Positions 46,340-58,370 are shown, numbered from the stretch's first letter. The stretch: 64,000 bases of DNA from Triatoma infestans (GCA_011037195.1 JAAEAF010003084.1:1-64000); one strand, 5' to 3'. Notes: a model not told the origin generated them from the sequence alone. Made by a program: numbers and translations.

Positions 46340-46625
46340 CTCACCTCCTTTATTTATCTGTAATACATGTCCACTAACCGTTTATTTGTAAATGAATTAT
46401 ACAATAAAGGAATGAAAGGTGATTGTTGTATACCAGATTTCTTTTTCCTAAATCGTGGCAGTAGACTAAATAAATTTAGGGATGTCAAATCTAGATTAGA
46501 GGGAAAATGCAGACTTTGTCAACAGAGCATCATTTTGATTAGGAACATAATTTTTTTCTTGTGCAAACTTTATTTGATTCTTATTTTTCGCATTATTTGT
46601 TTGTCTCAAAAGTTTTATTTTCGGG
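46340..46625 (+). mobile_element. Decayed LINE C-terminal scrap
   Basis: 'RLNKFRDVKSRLEGKCRLCQ' in the frame 46367-46693 resembles the pre-finger and C-x2-C segment of the LINE fragments at 12.5 and 44.3 kb. The rest is too decayed to align by eye. Confidence 0.3.
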
Positions 46626-46638
46626 ACTTCATCAGTCA

Positions 46639-46722
46639 TCAGTTATTTTTGTGGTACTTTAGAGAAAAGCATATTGCTAATCAGTTATTTTAGTGATACT
46701 TCAGAGAAAAGGATATTGCTAT
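46639..46722 (+). repeat. 42-bp tandem duplication
   Basis: Two units, starting TCAGTTATTTT at 46639 and 46681, share most positions, including AGAGAAAAG(C/G)ATATTGCTA. Confidence 0.6.
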
Positions 46723-46769
46723 TGTTCCTTCAGAAAAATGTGGCAAATAAAAGTGATAATAATTTATAT

Positions 46770-46880
46770 GTATAGATAGTATTCAACGTTTAAAGAAAAT
46801 CGTTGCAGCCAATTTCGAGAAAATCACGAAAAAGTGAAAAAAAAAATTCAGTAAATTCGCACTGTCGGATGGATTTTGCC
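46770..46880 (-). repeat. Dispersed repeat family, short piece
   Basis: On the minus strand it carries the 'gattttctcgaaattggctgc / aacgattttctttaaa' module next to an AGTGCGAATT segment, as in the 13560-14275 copy. Confidence 0.5.
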
Positions 46881-47234
46881 GTCTGTGCAATCCAAAAAGT
46901 AAATTCTGGCAATTTGAATTAATTAACTGGTTTCGTTTTTAATTTGTTTGCAAAGTTAAGCCTTTGCACTTCTATGGCTAGTTGCAGCGCGTGCTCTAGC
47001 GGTTACTTAGCTCCGGACAAAAAGACAAATTGCCGCCCCTTCATATATATACACTACCGATCAGAAGTTTGGGATCAGTAAAAAAATTTAGTTATTTACT
47101 AAAATTCTTTAAAGAAAAATATGGTTACATTGTAATCAGAATTTTCCAGTCACGTGATTTATGCATAATAACTCCCCCATTTAAATGGCACCTTTTAAAA
47201 TAAATATTTTATTAACATAATATACCTCGAAGGA

Positions 47235-47685
47235 TACCTTTATACGCCCGAGCCTTCTGCGGTTTCCCAGGAGCCTCATTCACGCTTCTATCAAGGAATG
47301 GATGGTGGGAAAGAACGCCAGGGCAGAGGCAGGCTAAATTCTTTCTTAAGACATTTACCTACATTCACCAGGAATCTACTGAGCCATACCCGTCTACTAG
47401 CAGGGCATTGCAGGCGGCTGAATAGGCACATACACCAATTACTACTAGCAGACACTTGGGGTGTCGCGGTGGCGTAGGCTGAATTCCCCCGTTAGAATCT
47501 ATCTATCTATCTACTAGCAGACAACGCGTTATGCCGTTTCTGCAGAGCCGAGGAGGAAACCCCGGCACACGTCCTTTGTGTGTGTGCCGGCCTGGCGAAG
47601 ACAAGGTTTCTTCAACTGGGGACTGGCAATCCCGAAGCCACGAGCTTCATGCGGATCCACAGTGGAATGAGGCGTGGCACTCCGT
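47235..47685 (+). mobile_element. LINE RNase H/zinc-finger tail inside the Tc1 element
   Basis: Frames read 'CGFPRSLIHASIKEW', 'RNLLSHTRLLAGHCRRLNRH' and, after a small insertion, 'DNALCRFCRAEEETPAHVL' with the C-x2-C...H...C finger. 'GLPRNLIHASIKE' also occurs in the minus-strand LINE at 48.5 kb, so both come from the same family. Confidence 0.7.
47455..47510 (+). mobile_element. 56-bp retroposon tip with (ATCT)n tail
   Basis: CTACTAGCAGACA occurs at 47442-47454 and 47511-47523. The 56 bp between end in ATCTATCTATCTAT. Removing the insert with one copy of the 13-bp repeat restores the host LINE frame (LLLADNALCRFC). It is a severely 5'-truncated LINE or SINE end. Confidence 0.75.
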
Positions 47686-47689
47686 CCGT

Positions 47690-48108
47690 ATTGACGAGAT
47701 AATGAAAAAAGAAAATTATAAAAGCATTTTAGAAAATCACGTCTTACCCTGCGGTCAGCGAATTGATTGGGGAAAAAATCATTATGCAACAGAACACTGA
47801 CCCTAAATATACTTCCAAATTATGTAGACAATACCTTAAGGGAAAAGAGGATGAAAAAATATGTGTCAGTATGGTCTGGCCGTCGCAATCCCCGGTCTTC
47901 AACTCAATTGAACTTTTGTGGGACGAGCTAGATGGAAAAGTTCGTATCAAGTGCCCCTAATTCTCCAAATGCTCTGTGGCAGATACTGTACAGTGTGTGG
48001 AGTAATATTGAGTTCGAAAGAATCAATAAATTGATTGAGAGAATGCCTAGAATTATAAGAGAAGTAATTAAGCGAAGAAGTGGTCACTTTGATGAAAAAG
48101 CCGTTTAG
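47690..48108 (+). pseudogene. Tc1 transposase, catalytic C-terminal half
   Basis: 'IMKKENYKSILENHVLPCG', 'QQNTDPKYTSKLCRQYL', 'VSMVWPSQSPVFNSIELLWD' and 'ALWQILYSVWSNIEFERI' are the order of the DDE domain of Tc1 transposases, ending at TAG 48106-48108. Frame changes at about 47760 and 47955 break it. Family members usually have D in SPDxNPIE; here V is seen. Confidence 0.8.
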
Positions 48109-48243
48109 TCGAAATTTATTTTTGGGAAAGATGACATTTGAATTGCTGACATTTTATTTCATTCATAACAAATCATTAAATTAACAAAAATATATATAAT
48201 ACATTTTTATTCTAGGTGGTCCAAACTTTTTACCAGCAGTGTA

Positions 48244-48509
48244 TATATTTTTTTAAACAATTCGATACATTTTCAAACACATGGCGAAGCGGCACTGTGC
48301 GTCCTAATGCTATTCTGTTCAGAGAAGTATATGCTTGTTCAAACAAGTTCAAAGCATCGTCCTTTACATATTCTGCGATAATTTTTCAATAATAAAGTAA
48401 GCATTTTTAGCTTTAAGACATAAATAATATCAATACGCTGCACACTATAAATTTTTAGCGCACGAAAAAATCGATTGTGAAATTTGAGTATTTAACACAA
48501 AAATATTTT
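48244..48509. other. Spacer, nothing recognised
   Basis: AT-rich, without a coding frame or clear repeat. Confidence 0.4.
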
Positions 48510-48517
48510 TTCTACAC

Positions 48518-49905
48518 TTACAGCCAACCAAAATGGCGCCCCGGACAAATGTTCGGGTTGCCCGGCCCTAGAGCGGGCTCTGCTATCCTTTCCTTGATAG
48601 AAGCGTGAATGAGGTTCCTGGGCAGCCCGCAGAAGGGCTCGGGGCCTATAAAGGCCTTTTCGTTACCAAGGAATCTCGCATGGCCCGGCACCCAGGCGAA
48701 TGTCAGCTTATTCCGAGCACCCACCTCGGTTAGGGCAGATAGGCAGTCCCACACCAGGCTTGAGATTATTTGGTGTGGGGAAAGGGCCTTCAGGGCTCCT
48801 GACTGTCGGAGTATATGGCTACTCTTCTACCCACTAACCCTTGCCTTATAATCTCCTTAGCGCAGAGTTGTAACGCCACAGCTTCGGCCTGAAAGATCAT
48901 AGCGCACTTTCCTAGGTTGGCCTTAATCTTCACTTTAGGCCTGCCCCCATAGACCCCCGCTCCGACCCCAGTCGGAGTTTTAGAGCCGTCTATATACCAG
49001 ACCGAGTTACCGAGCAGAGGGGGATCCCTGTCCCATTCATCCCTGATCGGTATAACAATGTGGAAGTTCCTTTCGATAGGCATGCCAAGTACCTGGTCAG
49101 CCTTAACTTCTTCTATCAATCTCTGGTTAACGGAATCATGCCTAGAGGTGATAGCTGGCGGCCCCTGCAGGAGCCTATGAATTCCCATTCTGGCTTCGCC
49201 TTGAATGAGAAGATGCAACGGTGGTAAGTTAAGGAGTACCTCCAACGCCGCAGTCGGGGTGGTTCTCATGGCCCCCGTGGAACCCAGGCATGCTTGCCTT
49301 TGGATTTCACTCAGCCTCGCCACCGTCCCCTTCTGCAGAGTCTTGGTCCACCAGACCACCGACCCATAAGTTATCATGGGTCTAATGATCCTGGTATAAA
49401 TCCAGAGGGTCAGGCTGGGGCGCAAGTCCCAGTTCGTGCCACACAGTCGTCTGCACCTATTAAACGACACATTGGCCTTGAGTGCAGTCTTGTCGATGTG
49501 TTGATTCCAAGTGAGTCTGCGGTCAAATGTAACCCCTAGATATTTAGCCTCCAGCGCAAATGGAATCAGAGTGTGCCCAAGTTTAGGTAGCTTAAGGCCT
49601 TCTAACTTGTGGCGTAACGTGAAAGGAACTACTATGGTTTTGTTGGGGTTTACGGAAAACTCCTCCTTCCTACACCAGTTCCTGACCATGTTAAGAGCGG
49701 CTTGTACCCGCTCTGAGATTGTACTGGGATATTTGCCTCTTACTATAATCGCTAAGTCATCTGTATAGTCCAAACAGTCGTAGCCATTCGCAGATAGGTC
49801 ATGGAGGAGTCATCAACGACATTGTCCACATCAGAGGAGATAATACCCTTCTTGTGGGAACCCCCTCCCTACTTTCACCCTAAGGGTGGTCTGGCCTATT
49901 GTGAA
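48518..49905 (-). pseudogene. LINE reverse transcriptase (C-terminal half) and RNase H
   Basis: A degenerate 'VLSPLMW' block is followed by the catalytic YTDD (about 49765; most relatives have YADD or FADD), then SVNPNKTIVVPF, KYLGVTFDRRLTWNQHI, WIYTRIIRPMITYGSVVWW and the thumb. RNase H follows with VWYIDGSKTPTGVGAGVYG, FQAEAVALQLCA and IYSDSQ, then in a new frame FAWVPGHARFLGN. The break at about 48790 and upstream frame changes show inactivity. The layout is that of RNase H-bearing LINE clades such as I or R1. Confidence 0.82.
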
Positions 49906-49929
49906 AATATTAATTCTATTTCTTAGACC

Positions 49930-50534
49930 AGACTCCATCCAGTCGCATAACGCTGCTGGTACTCCTCTTCTTTGGAGAGAGTTTGATTGCCAAACCTTAA
50001 CAGGTTGACTATCTGCTCTGCCTTAACTGGCTCGCCGTACGGGCTTCGGGACCTCGTCCTGAGGGCAGCGTCTTCCCGGGGCCGCAGCGAAGGGACGACC
50101 TTCACCACCCAGGTCGCACGTCTGCGTCGGCAAGAGGTATCCCGATTTATGAGTGCATTTAAGAAAACGCACTTGGCGATCCCCTGTAGAGGCCGCCATG
50201 GTGGCAAGCAGGGATTTCTGGATGGCCTTTAGCCTCTCCGGATCCAACTGCATGTCGGGGTAATCGGCCGCAGCAATCGCGACCCTCTCCGAGGACACGG
50301 CCTCCCTGTAGGTTTGAGACCTAATCCTCTTCGAAGGCCGCGACGCCTTCGGGGTTACTTCCTCCGAACGCGGCCGCTTTCGGCTTTTTCCGCCTTGCTC
50401 ACTTGTCTCGCGAAGTTTTCCTTGATGATGGTACGTATGGCCTCTGTCTCATCAACACCTCGCTTGACTAAAGTATGAACCCGTTTGTTGGACGCGCCTG
50501 ATAAGCGGGCACTACGTATGTCGTCATCCGACAT
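49930..50534 (-). pseudogene. LINE ORF1 (gag-like) remnant
   Basis: Starts MSDDDIRSARLSGASNKRVH and continues VKRGVDETEAIRTIIKENFA. A frame change near 50390 leads to SSERVAIAAADYPDMQLDP and ERLKAIQKSLLATMAA. It is helical and charged; no zinc knuckle remains. Confidence 0.55.
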
Positions 50535-51062
50535 TTGGTTAACCTCGTCCAGGGATTTAACCCTTATGGATCCCCGTACTGGTTGTATTGTGACCTTGGG
50601 ATTGGGGGCAAAAGCCTGCCCTAGCGAAGGTCCTTGTTTATTAGATTTTTTTGGTGCTTTTCATGTTGTTCCCACGAGAAGCAGGGAAGGTGTGTCCACG
50701 CGGTGAGAGCCCCGCATTGACCGGATAAGGCTACTTACTCTGGGAGGGTGCCTGGTATCCCAGAGGCTCTGTGACGACCCCGGGATTAGGCTCCGGGACC
50801 AACCATCCTATAGGCACGGGTCGCATAAAACTGTAGGATTGAGCCGGACAGAGGAGCAGGATGAGGTGAGATGGGAAATAGGGAAATGGTGATGAAGAAT
50901 AGAAAGCCAACGGGGAGGTAATCGTTGACCCGCCATTGGCCTAGTTAGCCGTGACACCGGGAAAACCTAGATGCCACGTTGCCCAGCCCCCACGATGTGG
51001 ACGTTAGGGTTGGCTCGCTGCCCCACTGGAATCGCCGAAGCTTTCAACCATTGACGCAGTAT

Positions 51063-53526
51063 TTGAGGGCCTAAAACTATGTTAATAATTTATTAATTTT
51101 TATTTAAATTGATTTTAATATAAATTAATTAGAAATCAATAGTATAAATGATTACAATAATTAGATTAATTAGAATTAATTAATATTAATGATTAGAAAA
51201 ATAAATTTTTTAAAAATGTAGCCTTTTTTTTTTTTAGATTCTCCAATTCAGAGTTTTTTTTTTTAATGATTTAATTACGTGGGAAATAAAATTTAATAAT
51301 TGTAAGATAAAAATATTGTTGTTAAATTACTAATGTGATATTTTGAATTAAAATCCTGGAATGTGTGTGATATTGGACCAGTTTAGATGATAGAATTTGT
51401 TTTATTTTATTTTTTTTTTAATTAAACAACATTCTATGGTGTAATGTTACTTTATGTGCATAATTTGAAGAAAATTAATATCTTTTACTCAAGTTATAAA
51501 GATATTTCAATATTGTTTGGCTACATTTTTGTAACTATCTGAATATCTTAAAACTGAGATACTTCGCCCCACATTTAAAGGTTGATCTAACTTAAGTATA
51601 AATTTTATCTAAGTGATGGTTTCTAAGTACTAATAAATTAAATTATGTTGTCATGTATTATAAATTAAATATTGTTTGTCATGAAGTTTCAGGACTTGGT
51701 CAGAAAATGTATCATTGTCATTTTTCATTAGGGGCTAAGTTTTATTACTTCAGTATCTTTTTTTTTACAGAAATGGAAATCTAAAAATATTATTCAGTAA
51801 TTTATAATTGCAGGTGTATTTAAAGGTGAGAGAGATGATGATGTTGGCTCATCCCATGGTGAATAGTAATTTTTGTAAAAAATATTGTTCAAATGATCTC
51901 AATTCACAAAATTTGTGTTTTCTATTTTGAGTACTAATCGAAAATTCTGAAGACTGTTGAGCTGCAATCTTATTGCTAGTATTTTAGATTTTAATGAATG
52001 AACTTCTGTGACAATCTCAGCTGGCTAATAAGCGTAATTTTCTCTATATTGTAATAGTTTGGGCAGATTAGTTATTCTCTGTGAATAAAGTGATGTAATT
52101 TTTTTTTTTCGTTATCTTGGCCATTCTTTGGGGGTGTGTTAATTTTGGGTTTTGATTAGAAACAGCTATTGGCAATTAACTATTTAATTCAATTCTGGCA
52201 GAAATATATCTGGGTAGAAAATATTCCGTGGCTTAATTTGGTTTTAAGAATCATTTTACAAGAATAAATTTTAAAAATCATTTTATAAAGAATTTTAAAG
52301 TAAGAACTATAAAAATGGTTTTATATTCTTGTAACCTTTTATATTATAGCAAATGAGATTTACTATCAACTTTTGAATTCTCTCAGTTGACCAAATATTT
52401 GAATAGATGATAGTTACAAATAGATATTTGCAGAAATATTTCTGGTATGATATTGAAATAGTTAAATGAATAGTTGAACTCTCAATGCTGGATAAATATG
52501 TGGGTTTTTATCGTTCTTAAACATGCTTCATTTTCTTTAATTCTGATCGCTTTCGATTTTCCTGCAACGTCCAAATTCTAGTGATAACATTTATGTAGAG
52601 ATTTAGAAAGAGTTGTCTTCACTCTGGTACATAACAGAATTTAAAAACTTGATATCAACTCTTTACAGGAAATTGATGAACTACACTTTGACTGTTGGAG
52701 AAAAAAAATTTGAAACTATTCAGAATTCAAGAAAAGACGCAATGCCAGGGCGGATAAAATCCCAGTTATCTTGGGTGATTCTTTTTTTTTTAAGGATTTA
52801 ATTTCCCTTAATTATTAAAATTATTCATAAGAATAAAGGAAACTTGTAAATCTTTTCAAAGTATAGATATAATTTCAATTCTTTATATTCAGATGTTAAA
52901 AGAATTTCTAATTTTCGTAATAATAATAAAAAATAGTATTAAGATATGGAAATTGAATACGAAACATAACCCATGCATATTGATGTTGCATACTATAGTA
53001 TCTGTAAGGGAAATGATGGTCTTTTATGAAAAGAAAATTGGTAATAATATGGGAGCATAATCTAATCCGATTGAAAGAACGAGATATGAAACAATTTCTC
53101 ATTCTTTAAAAATATCTATCTGTTTTTAATGTACGTGTGAAGATGGGTTGTTCAAGTTGTAGTCTCACGAAAATTGTGTTTCTGGAAGAAAACTCTGCAG
53201 TTTTGGTTATGGTAATTACGAGTTTACACCCTATACAAGATGTGAAGAAAAAACTTTTTCTTAAATAGAAGATTTCTTTTTTCGATTTTTTTACATGTAT
53301 TACAAACTCATATCTCTTTGGTTTCTTTACAACTGTAAACTACTTAATAAAAATACTTTTACAAAAAAAAAAAAGAACTTTTTAACAGAAATCATTTGTT
53401 ATTCAATTCTGAAACATTATTAAATATTTTAAAAGATGTTGATCTTTCTTATACAGCTCATTTTATAATAGTATTAACATTCCAACAATGGTTTTGTTAT
53501 AGTTAACCATGAATTTTTAATTACAG
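51063..53526. other. AT-rich region, possible microexon
   Basis: Mostly featureless AT-rich DNA. At 51814-51825 a 12-nt phase-0 segment GTGTATTTAAAG lies between a good acceptor (TTGCAG) and a strong donor (GTGAGAG). It could be a microexon (VYLK) of the gene ending at 53816, but it is unsupported otherwise. Confidence 0.3.
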
Positions 53527-53816
53527 GCTGTCACGGGAAAGTCAGAAAGTATTTCTGAGAATGTGTTAGGAATTATGTCAGCTCGATTTAGAGTTAGCGA
53601 AATCAAATTGAATTGAGTCCTGAAAAAACTACAACATGGTTTTGGCAATTGCATAATTTCTTTATGATTCGCGCATCCACCAATTACTTCTATGTAACCA
53701 ATGTAGATATTGACAGAGAAAATAAAGGAGTTGTAACAGAAGAACAGTGGCGAAATGAAGAAAACTTCCTAAATGGAACATCTGTATACCACTTGCTAAA
53801 ACAGTTAATAAATTAA
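53527..53816 (+). pseudogene. Terminal coding exon of an unrecognised gene, with a frame break
   Basis: After a good acceptor (TTTTTAATTACAG) the phase-0 frame reads AVTGKSESISENVLGIM, SARFRVSEIKLN and then hits TGA at 53614. One frame over, coding-like sequence continues: SPEKTTTWFWQLHNFF, YFYVTNVDIDRENKG, EEQWRNEENFLNGTS and VYHLLKQLIN, with stop TAA 53814-53816 and AATAAA 34 nt later. One missing base at 53614-53615 would explain the break. It looks like a genuine 3'-terminal exon that is either a pseudogene or carries a sequencing/assembly error. I do not recognise the family. Confidence 0.5.
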
Positions 53817-53849
53817 TTTTTTAAATCAATTATCTTAGATGCTTGTTTA

Positions 53850-53859
53850 AATAAATAAA
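53850..53859 (+). terminator. Polyadenylation signal after the 53.5-kb exon
   Basis: Two overlapping AATAAA motifs lie 34-43 nt after the stop codon at 53816, supporting a transcript end here. Confidence 0.5.
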
Positions 53860-56800
53860 AACTTTATATTATAAATTAAATAAAAGAAAGAAATCCTATG
53901 ACGTATAAGATCTGTTTATTAATGGACCTAAAATTTTCCGCTTTTTTCTTTTCTTTTGTTTAACGTCACCACAGGAGCAAAATCCATATGATTATTTAGT
54001 ATCTCTTTAATCCAAAAATAATATTATCTGTTTCTAGTGGGAAGTAAGCCGCCTTGTTAATGACATGTTTACTTTATAAATTCCCTGCTAGCTACGTCAC
54101 TGAGGTGCATAGCACATAGACCGTGTCGGTAGGGAGGGCCCCTCCAAATTTCTTTTAGATAGCTTGCGAGATAAGTTATAAGAATTATCTTAAAATAAAT
54201 GAAGCAACTAAAGAATCACACTGGTTTAGGATTGTATTCCTAACAGTTCCTGTTTAAACAAGATCCTGTCTAAAGAAGTTTGCAAAGCAAGTGACGCCTT
54301 ATTTTGTTTATGAGTTCACATCCTGCCATGTATATATTTTTGATATTAATGTTAATATAATGTATTTAGGCTTTTGAAATAAATCTTTAAATATTATAAA
54401 ATGTATATGAATTTGAAGTTCATTTCATTCATTTACTATTTTGAGAAGTGCTAAAATTTTTTGGTCAATTTGAATTGAACGTAGAAGTAAAATCTAGAAA
54501 TGTGAGATTTATATTTATTTAACAACACTGTAAAGAAAGTAAGCAGGAGTGGAAATTAATAAGCCAATGAGCAAGTGCCATCAGTCAAATTTTATTTTAA
54601 AACTCATTTTTATCATATCTTAATACAAATACAAGCTATCAAAGTAGTGCTTTCTCTTCTCATCAGTCTTCTAAGGCATTTAAACTAGAGAAAGACGGGT
54701 ATTTTCTTTTTTAATTTTTTTTTTTTTGTCTTGATTTCACACATAAGTTTACATATATATATTTTTTCAAAAATTTGCGCTATAAATTAGAAACTAATTT
54801 AAAAATTTAAAAAAAAAAAATCAATTTATTTACCATCTCAATGACATTTACTCTTCCATCTTAAATCATTAATTTCACGTACCTTTAAATATGTAAACTT
54901 TAAATTGTAACAAAAAAAGAAGTTATTGAAATCTTTATAATAGATGTAAAAAAAAAAAGACCTACTATTTTTCGGAGTTTAGTCAGATAGAAGTTTCACA
55001 TGTCTTACGAAATTTCGAAAATATTTCCTGTCAACTTGAAAATAATTAAAAGTTTCAGCTCTGAAAATAGAAATAAATAATTTTTATTTGACAAACCTTC
55101 GAAAAAACACGTTCGTCTTGTACTTACCAAAAAAAAAAAAAATCAATAAAATTTTCTAAAATTAAATCATATTGTAAACGTCTCAGGATCAATAAGTAAT
55201 AATAACTCAAAATGAATGCTCCTGTTCAATCTTTCTTTTTTTTTTTTTTTTTTTTACTTCCTCCGATTCAATTCATTTCAAAAACATTACTTGCCCAATA
55301 CACCATCCTAAAAACTAGACATCAACTACTTATTTACATAGAATAATAAAGTAAAAAAAAAAATTATGTAAAATATAATTTTAATCAATATAAATATAAA
55401 TTCATAAAATTTATCTTATTTTTTTATAAACTAAAAATAAATTAAGAAATATTATCAGTCTGGTAAATTGACTTTTCAAATTATAAATTTAAATGCAATT
55501 TATAAAAATTTTGAAGAACAAATGTTATTAATAAATAATTAGCATTCTTTGGACTTTCTTCAGTATTTTTAATTTAATTTTAAAAATTAATAATTATTAT
55601 TTCTGAACATATTTTCCGAATTTATATGAAAATTTAACATTTTACTCTTTATCAATTTTTTTCATTTACCTGTTCCATTTTAATTTTTTGAATTACAAAT
55701 TTGCTATGTTATAAACATTGCTAATGACATTAAAACGACTATCTTTTTTTTTTTTTTTTTTTTAATAATAAGCAAAAATCTAAAAGAAAATCCCTCCTAA
55801 TAAACACAAATAATTTTAATTTGTGTTTATTAGGAAATTTAAAAAATTTTGAAAAATGGACTAGAAAAATTCGTATATAGAGCAAAAACTAGCAAATCAG
55901 AGGAGTTTACAAATAATTTTTATAAAAGATAATTTCTTTTTATTAATAACATTTCTGGAGAAAAAAAAAATATATCACAAAAAACGAAATGTCAAAAATT
56001 TTTATCAAAAACAATGTTAATTACCATTTTTATGAGCAATTCTTTAAATAAGAGAAAGTTGTGTTCTGATCTTTCCAATATACCAAACGACCTTTCTTCA
56101 CATGTACATATCATCAAATGTTCTTTTTATTATATACTAAAATTTACCCTTATATTTACCTAATTTTCATTACAATTTATAGATTTTGTTTTCTTTTTTA
56201 ATAAAATCGCAAATCTTTGGATTTCTTTGGCAAATTTGAATACTTTGAAAAATCAGATTTATAATTAGCACAATTACATAATAAGAAGAATATTTTTACT
56301 TTAACATATCAAACATGCATTTTTTATCAAACTCTTACAAAAGGAAGGATTGCATTCGAAATCGATTTATCGACAAACATTCGTCTTTTGAAGTACCTAT
56401 GTATTAAAAAACTGTATGTAATAATACTTTTTCTAAAAATTTAATTCTAAAATTCCCACAAACAATGCATTAAGTTTCTAAAGTCAATTTTCTCATAAAA
56501 TGTTATAAACAAAAGTAACCTAATGCTATAACCTAAGCTGGTATTAATCAATTCCAACATAGGTTTATAATGGATTAACTCAAGTCGATTAATGAAGAGA
56601 AAACAAAAAAAGGTAATATAATTTTTTTTTTTTTTTAGATCAAAAACTAAGTTTTTTAAAAACATCATTAGATGGTAACATTAATAAAGTGTATATCAAC
56701 TCTAAGCAGTTTAAAGAAATATGGTGTGAACCCTTTCGAGTGTAATGATTCCTTAGTAAAGTGGAACTCTCATCTGAAAGCTAACCGAAACCTTACTGTT

Positions 56801-58370
56801 ACGATGTAGAAATGGAATATTTTTGAAATTTTGATAGTTTATTTTGGTTTTATCCACATATCAAATACTAAACAAAAAAATAAAATCACTCAAGAAATCT
56901 GCAAAATAATTTCCAAAAAGAAAGCCCGACACAAATGCAATACTTCCACCAAAAGCTGTAAATCTAAATAAAACAAAAAAAAAAAATATACTAAAAATTT
57001 GAAATAGTTTTCAATTGCATGTGAATGTCGAAAATAATGTCTTAAACTCTTGATGAAAAGTCGTTTGATTTATTGGAACATGATGGGAAAAAAACATGGA
57101 ATTGAAAATTAGATGATTGTCTCATTTCAAAAATAATGTCACTTTTAGCAAAATAATCTGTATCACTTAGTATAAACATATGAAAATTATGATTAATGTA
57201 CAAAATAATGTTTGAAATAGATTATCAGCTCTCTATTCGAAATAAATTGGATGAGTATTATAAAATTATTTCTACCTAAGTTCCTATTTTGAAATGAAAA
57301 TGACGAGTGAATTATATTTAATTTCATGGAAGTTTAATCCTTTGTCAATAGCTATGTGACTAATGAGAGCTCTATAATTAAGAATGATATCAACAATAGC
57401 TTAATGGAAGCAACACGACTGGACTCCTTTCATTCGCAAACGTTATTATTGCCTGGTCGCTGGGATTGTTTATGAACTTTTAATAAAGTAACAAACAAAT
57501 AATACAACAGCATTTAACTCGATTGTCGATTCGGTGAAAAAGATTGAAAAGGCACCATTATTTCTTTGTGTTTTTTTCGACATGAATATTAAAAGAGTTT
57601 TCAAAAATATCATTGAAGTAGCATGGCGAAATGTTGTACAAAGTGATAGAAAAAAAAACATATAGTAGACGATATATAAACATATTTCTTTTTATAGACA
57701 CTTTTTATCAGAGTGGAGAAAAAAAAAATGACATTATTTTTTGAGATGACACAATTGTAAGCAGTTGGCAAAAGAAGTGAACTCGGTGCTACTAAATTAT
57801 TTTTTCAATTTAAAAGTCTCTTAAAACTTGAACAAACAAAAAAATAATCTCGTTCGTGATTTAAAGTGAATGAAACATTATATATGAAAAATTACAAAGC
57901 TAAATTATTTATAGAAAAGGTGAATCAGGTTTGACAGTGTTGTAGGAGCAATTCATGTAAAAAAAAAAAAAAGTACCCCAAAAATCTTAATAAACTAATA
58001 ACAATAGTTCTTTAAGAAAAAAATTATAATAAATAAATATTATACAATTACATAGAATATATGTCATAAAAAACAGTTTTTTTTTTATTTATTGTGCAAA
58101 TACATAAATATTTAGTTTTTTTTTTTTTTTTTACATTTTAATCAAATTTTATAGAAATAGAGTGCTACAGTTCTTGCAAGCAAATAGGGATTTCTGATGC
58201 TTGATTTCTTTTTATATTAAAGAAGAAGAAAGATAAAAAAAAAAAACTGACCGTCATATAAGAAGCAAGGATAAAGTTAAAAACTAATATACATAAAGTC
58301 ACATAAAACCAGTTTGTTTAAGCAAATTGTTAATTGGTTAAAAAAAAAAAAAAAAATGACAATGATATAT
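53860..58370. other. AT-rich intergenic region
   Basis: I see no coding exon; long A and T runs dominate. The only clear structure is the perfect hairpin at 55796-55834. Confidence 0.45.
55796..55834. repeat. Perfect 16-bp inverted repeat
   Basis: CCTAATAAACACAAAT (55796-55811), 7-nt loop AATTTTA, and its exact complement ATTTGTGTTTATTAGG (55819-55834). It is flanked by other AT-rich sequence, with no gene nearby. Confidence 0.7.

Larger units (their letters stand above)
47052..48241 (+). mobile_element. Tc1-like transposon interrupted by a LINE fragment
   Basis: The left end CACTACCGATCAGAAGTTTG follows TA (47050-47051). The right end, read inverted, is CACTGCTGGTAAAAAGTTTG, followed by TA (48242-48243). 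The transposase C-terminal half lies at 47690-48108, whereas its N-terminal half is missing. From about 47235 to 47685 the sequence is instead a LINE RNase H tail. Confidence 0.75.
48510..51062 (-). mobile_element. GC-rich LINE, internally deleted
   Basis: Minus-strand non-LTR element with an ORF1 remnant (50534-49930) immediately followed by the second half of the RT and RNase H (49905-48518). The endonuclease and first RT half are absent, so a large internal part is deleted. The 5' region 50535-51062 is GC-rich leader. Base composition differs sharply from the AT-rich flanks. The 3' end is missing beyond the RNase H region. Confidence 0.75.

Noticed and set aside
49294..50232. Plus-strand open frames opposite the LINE
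   Set aside because: Shadow frames of the minus-strand ORFs in GC-rich sequence.
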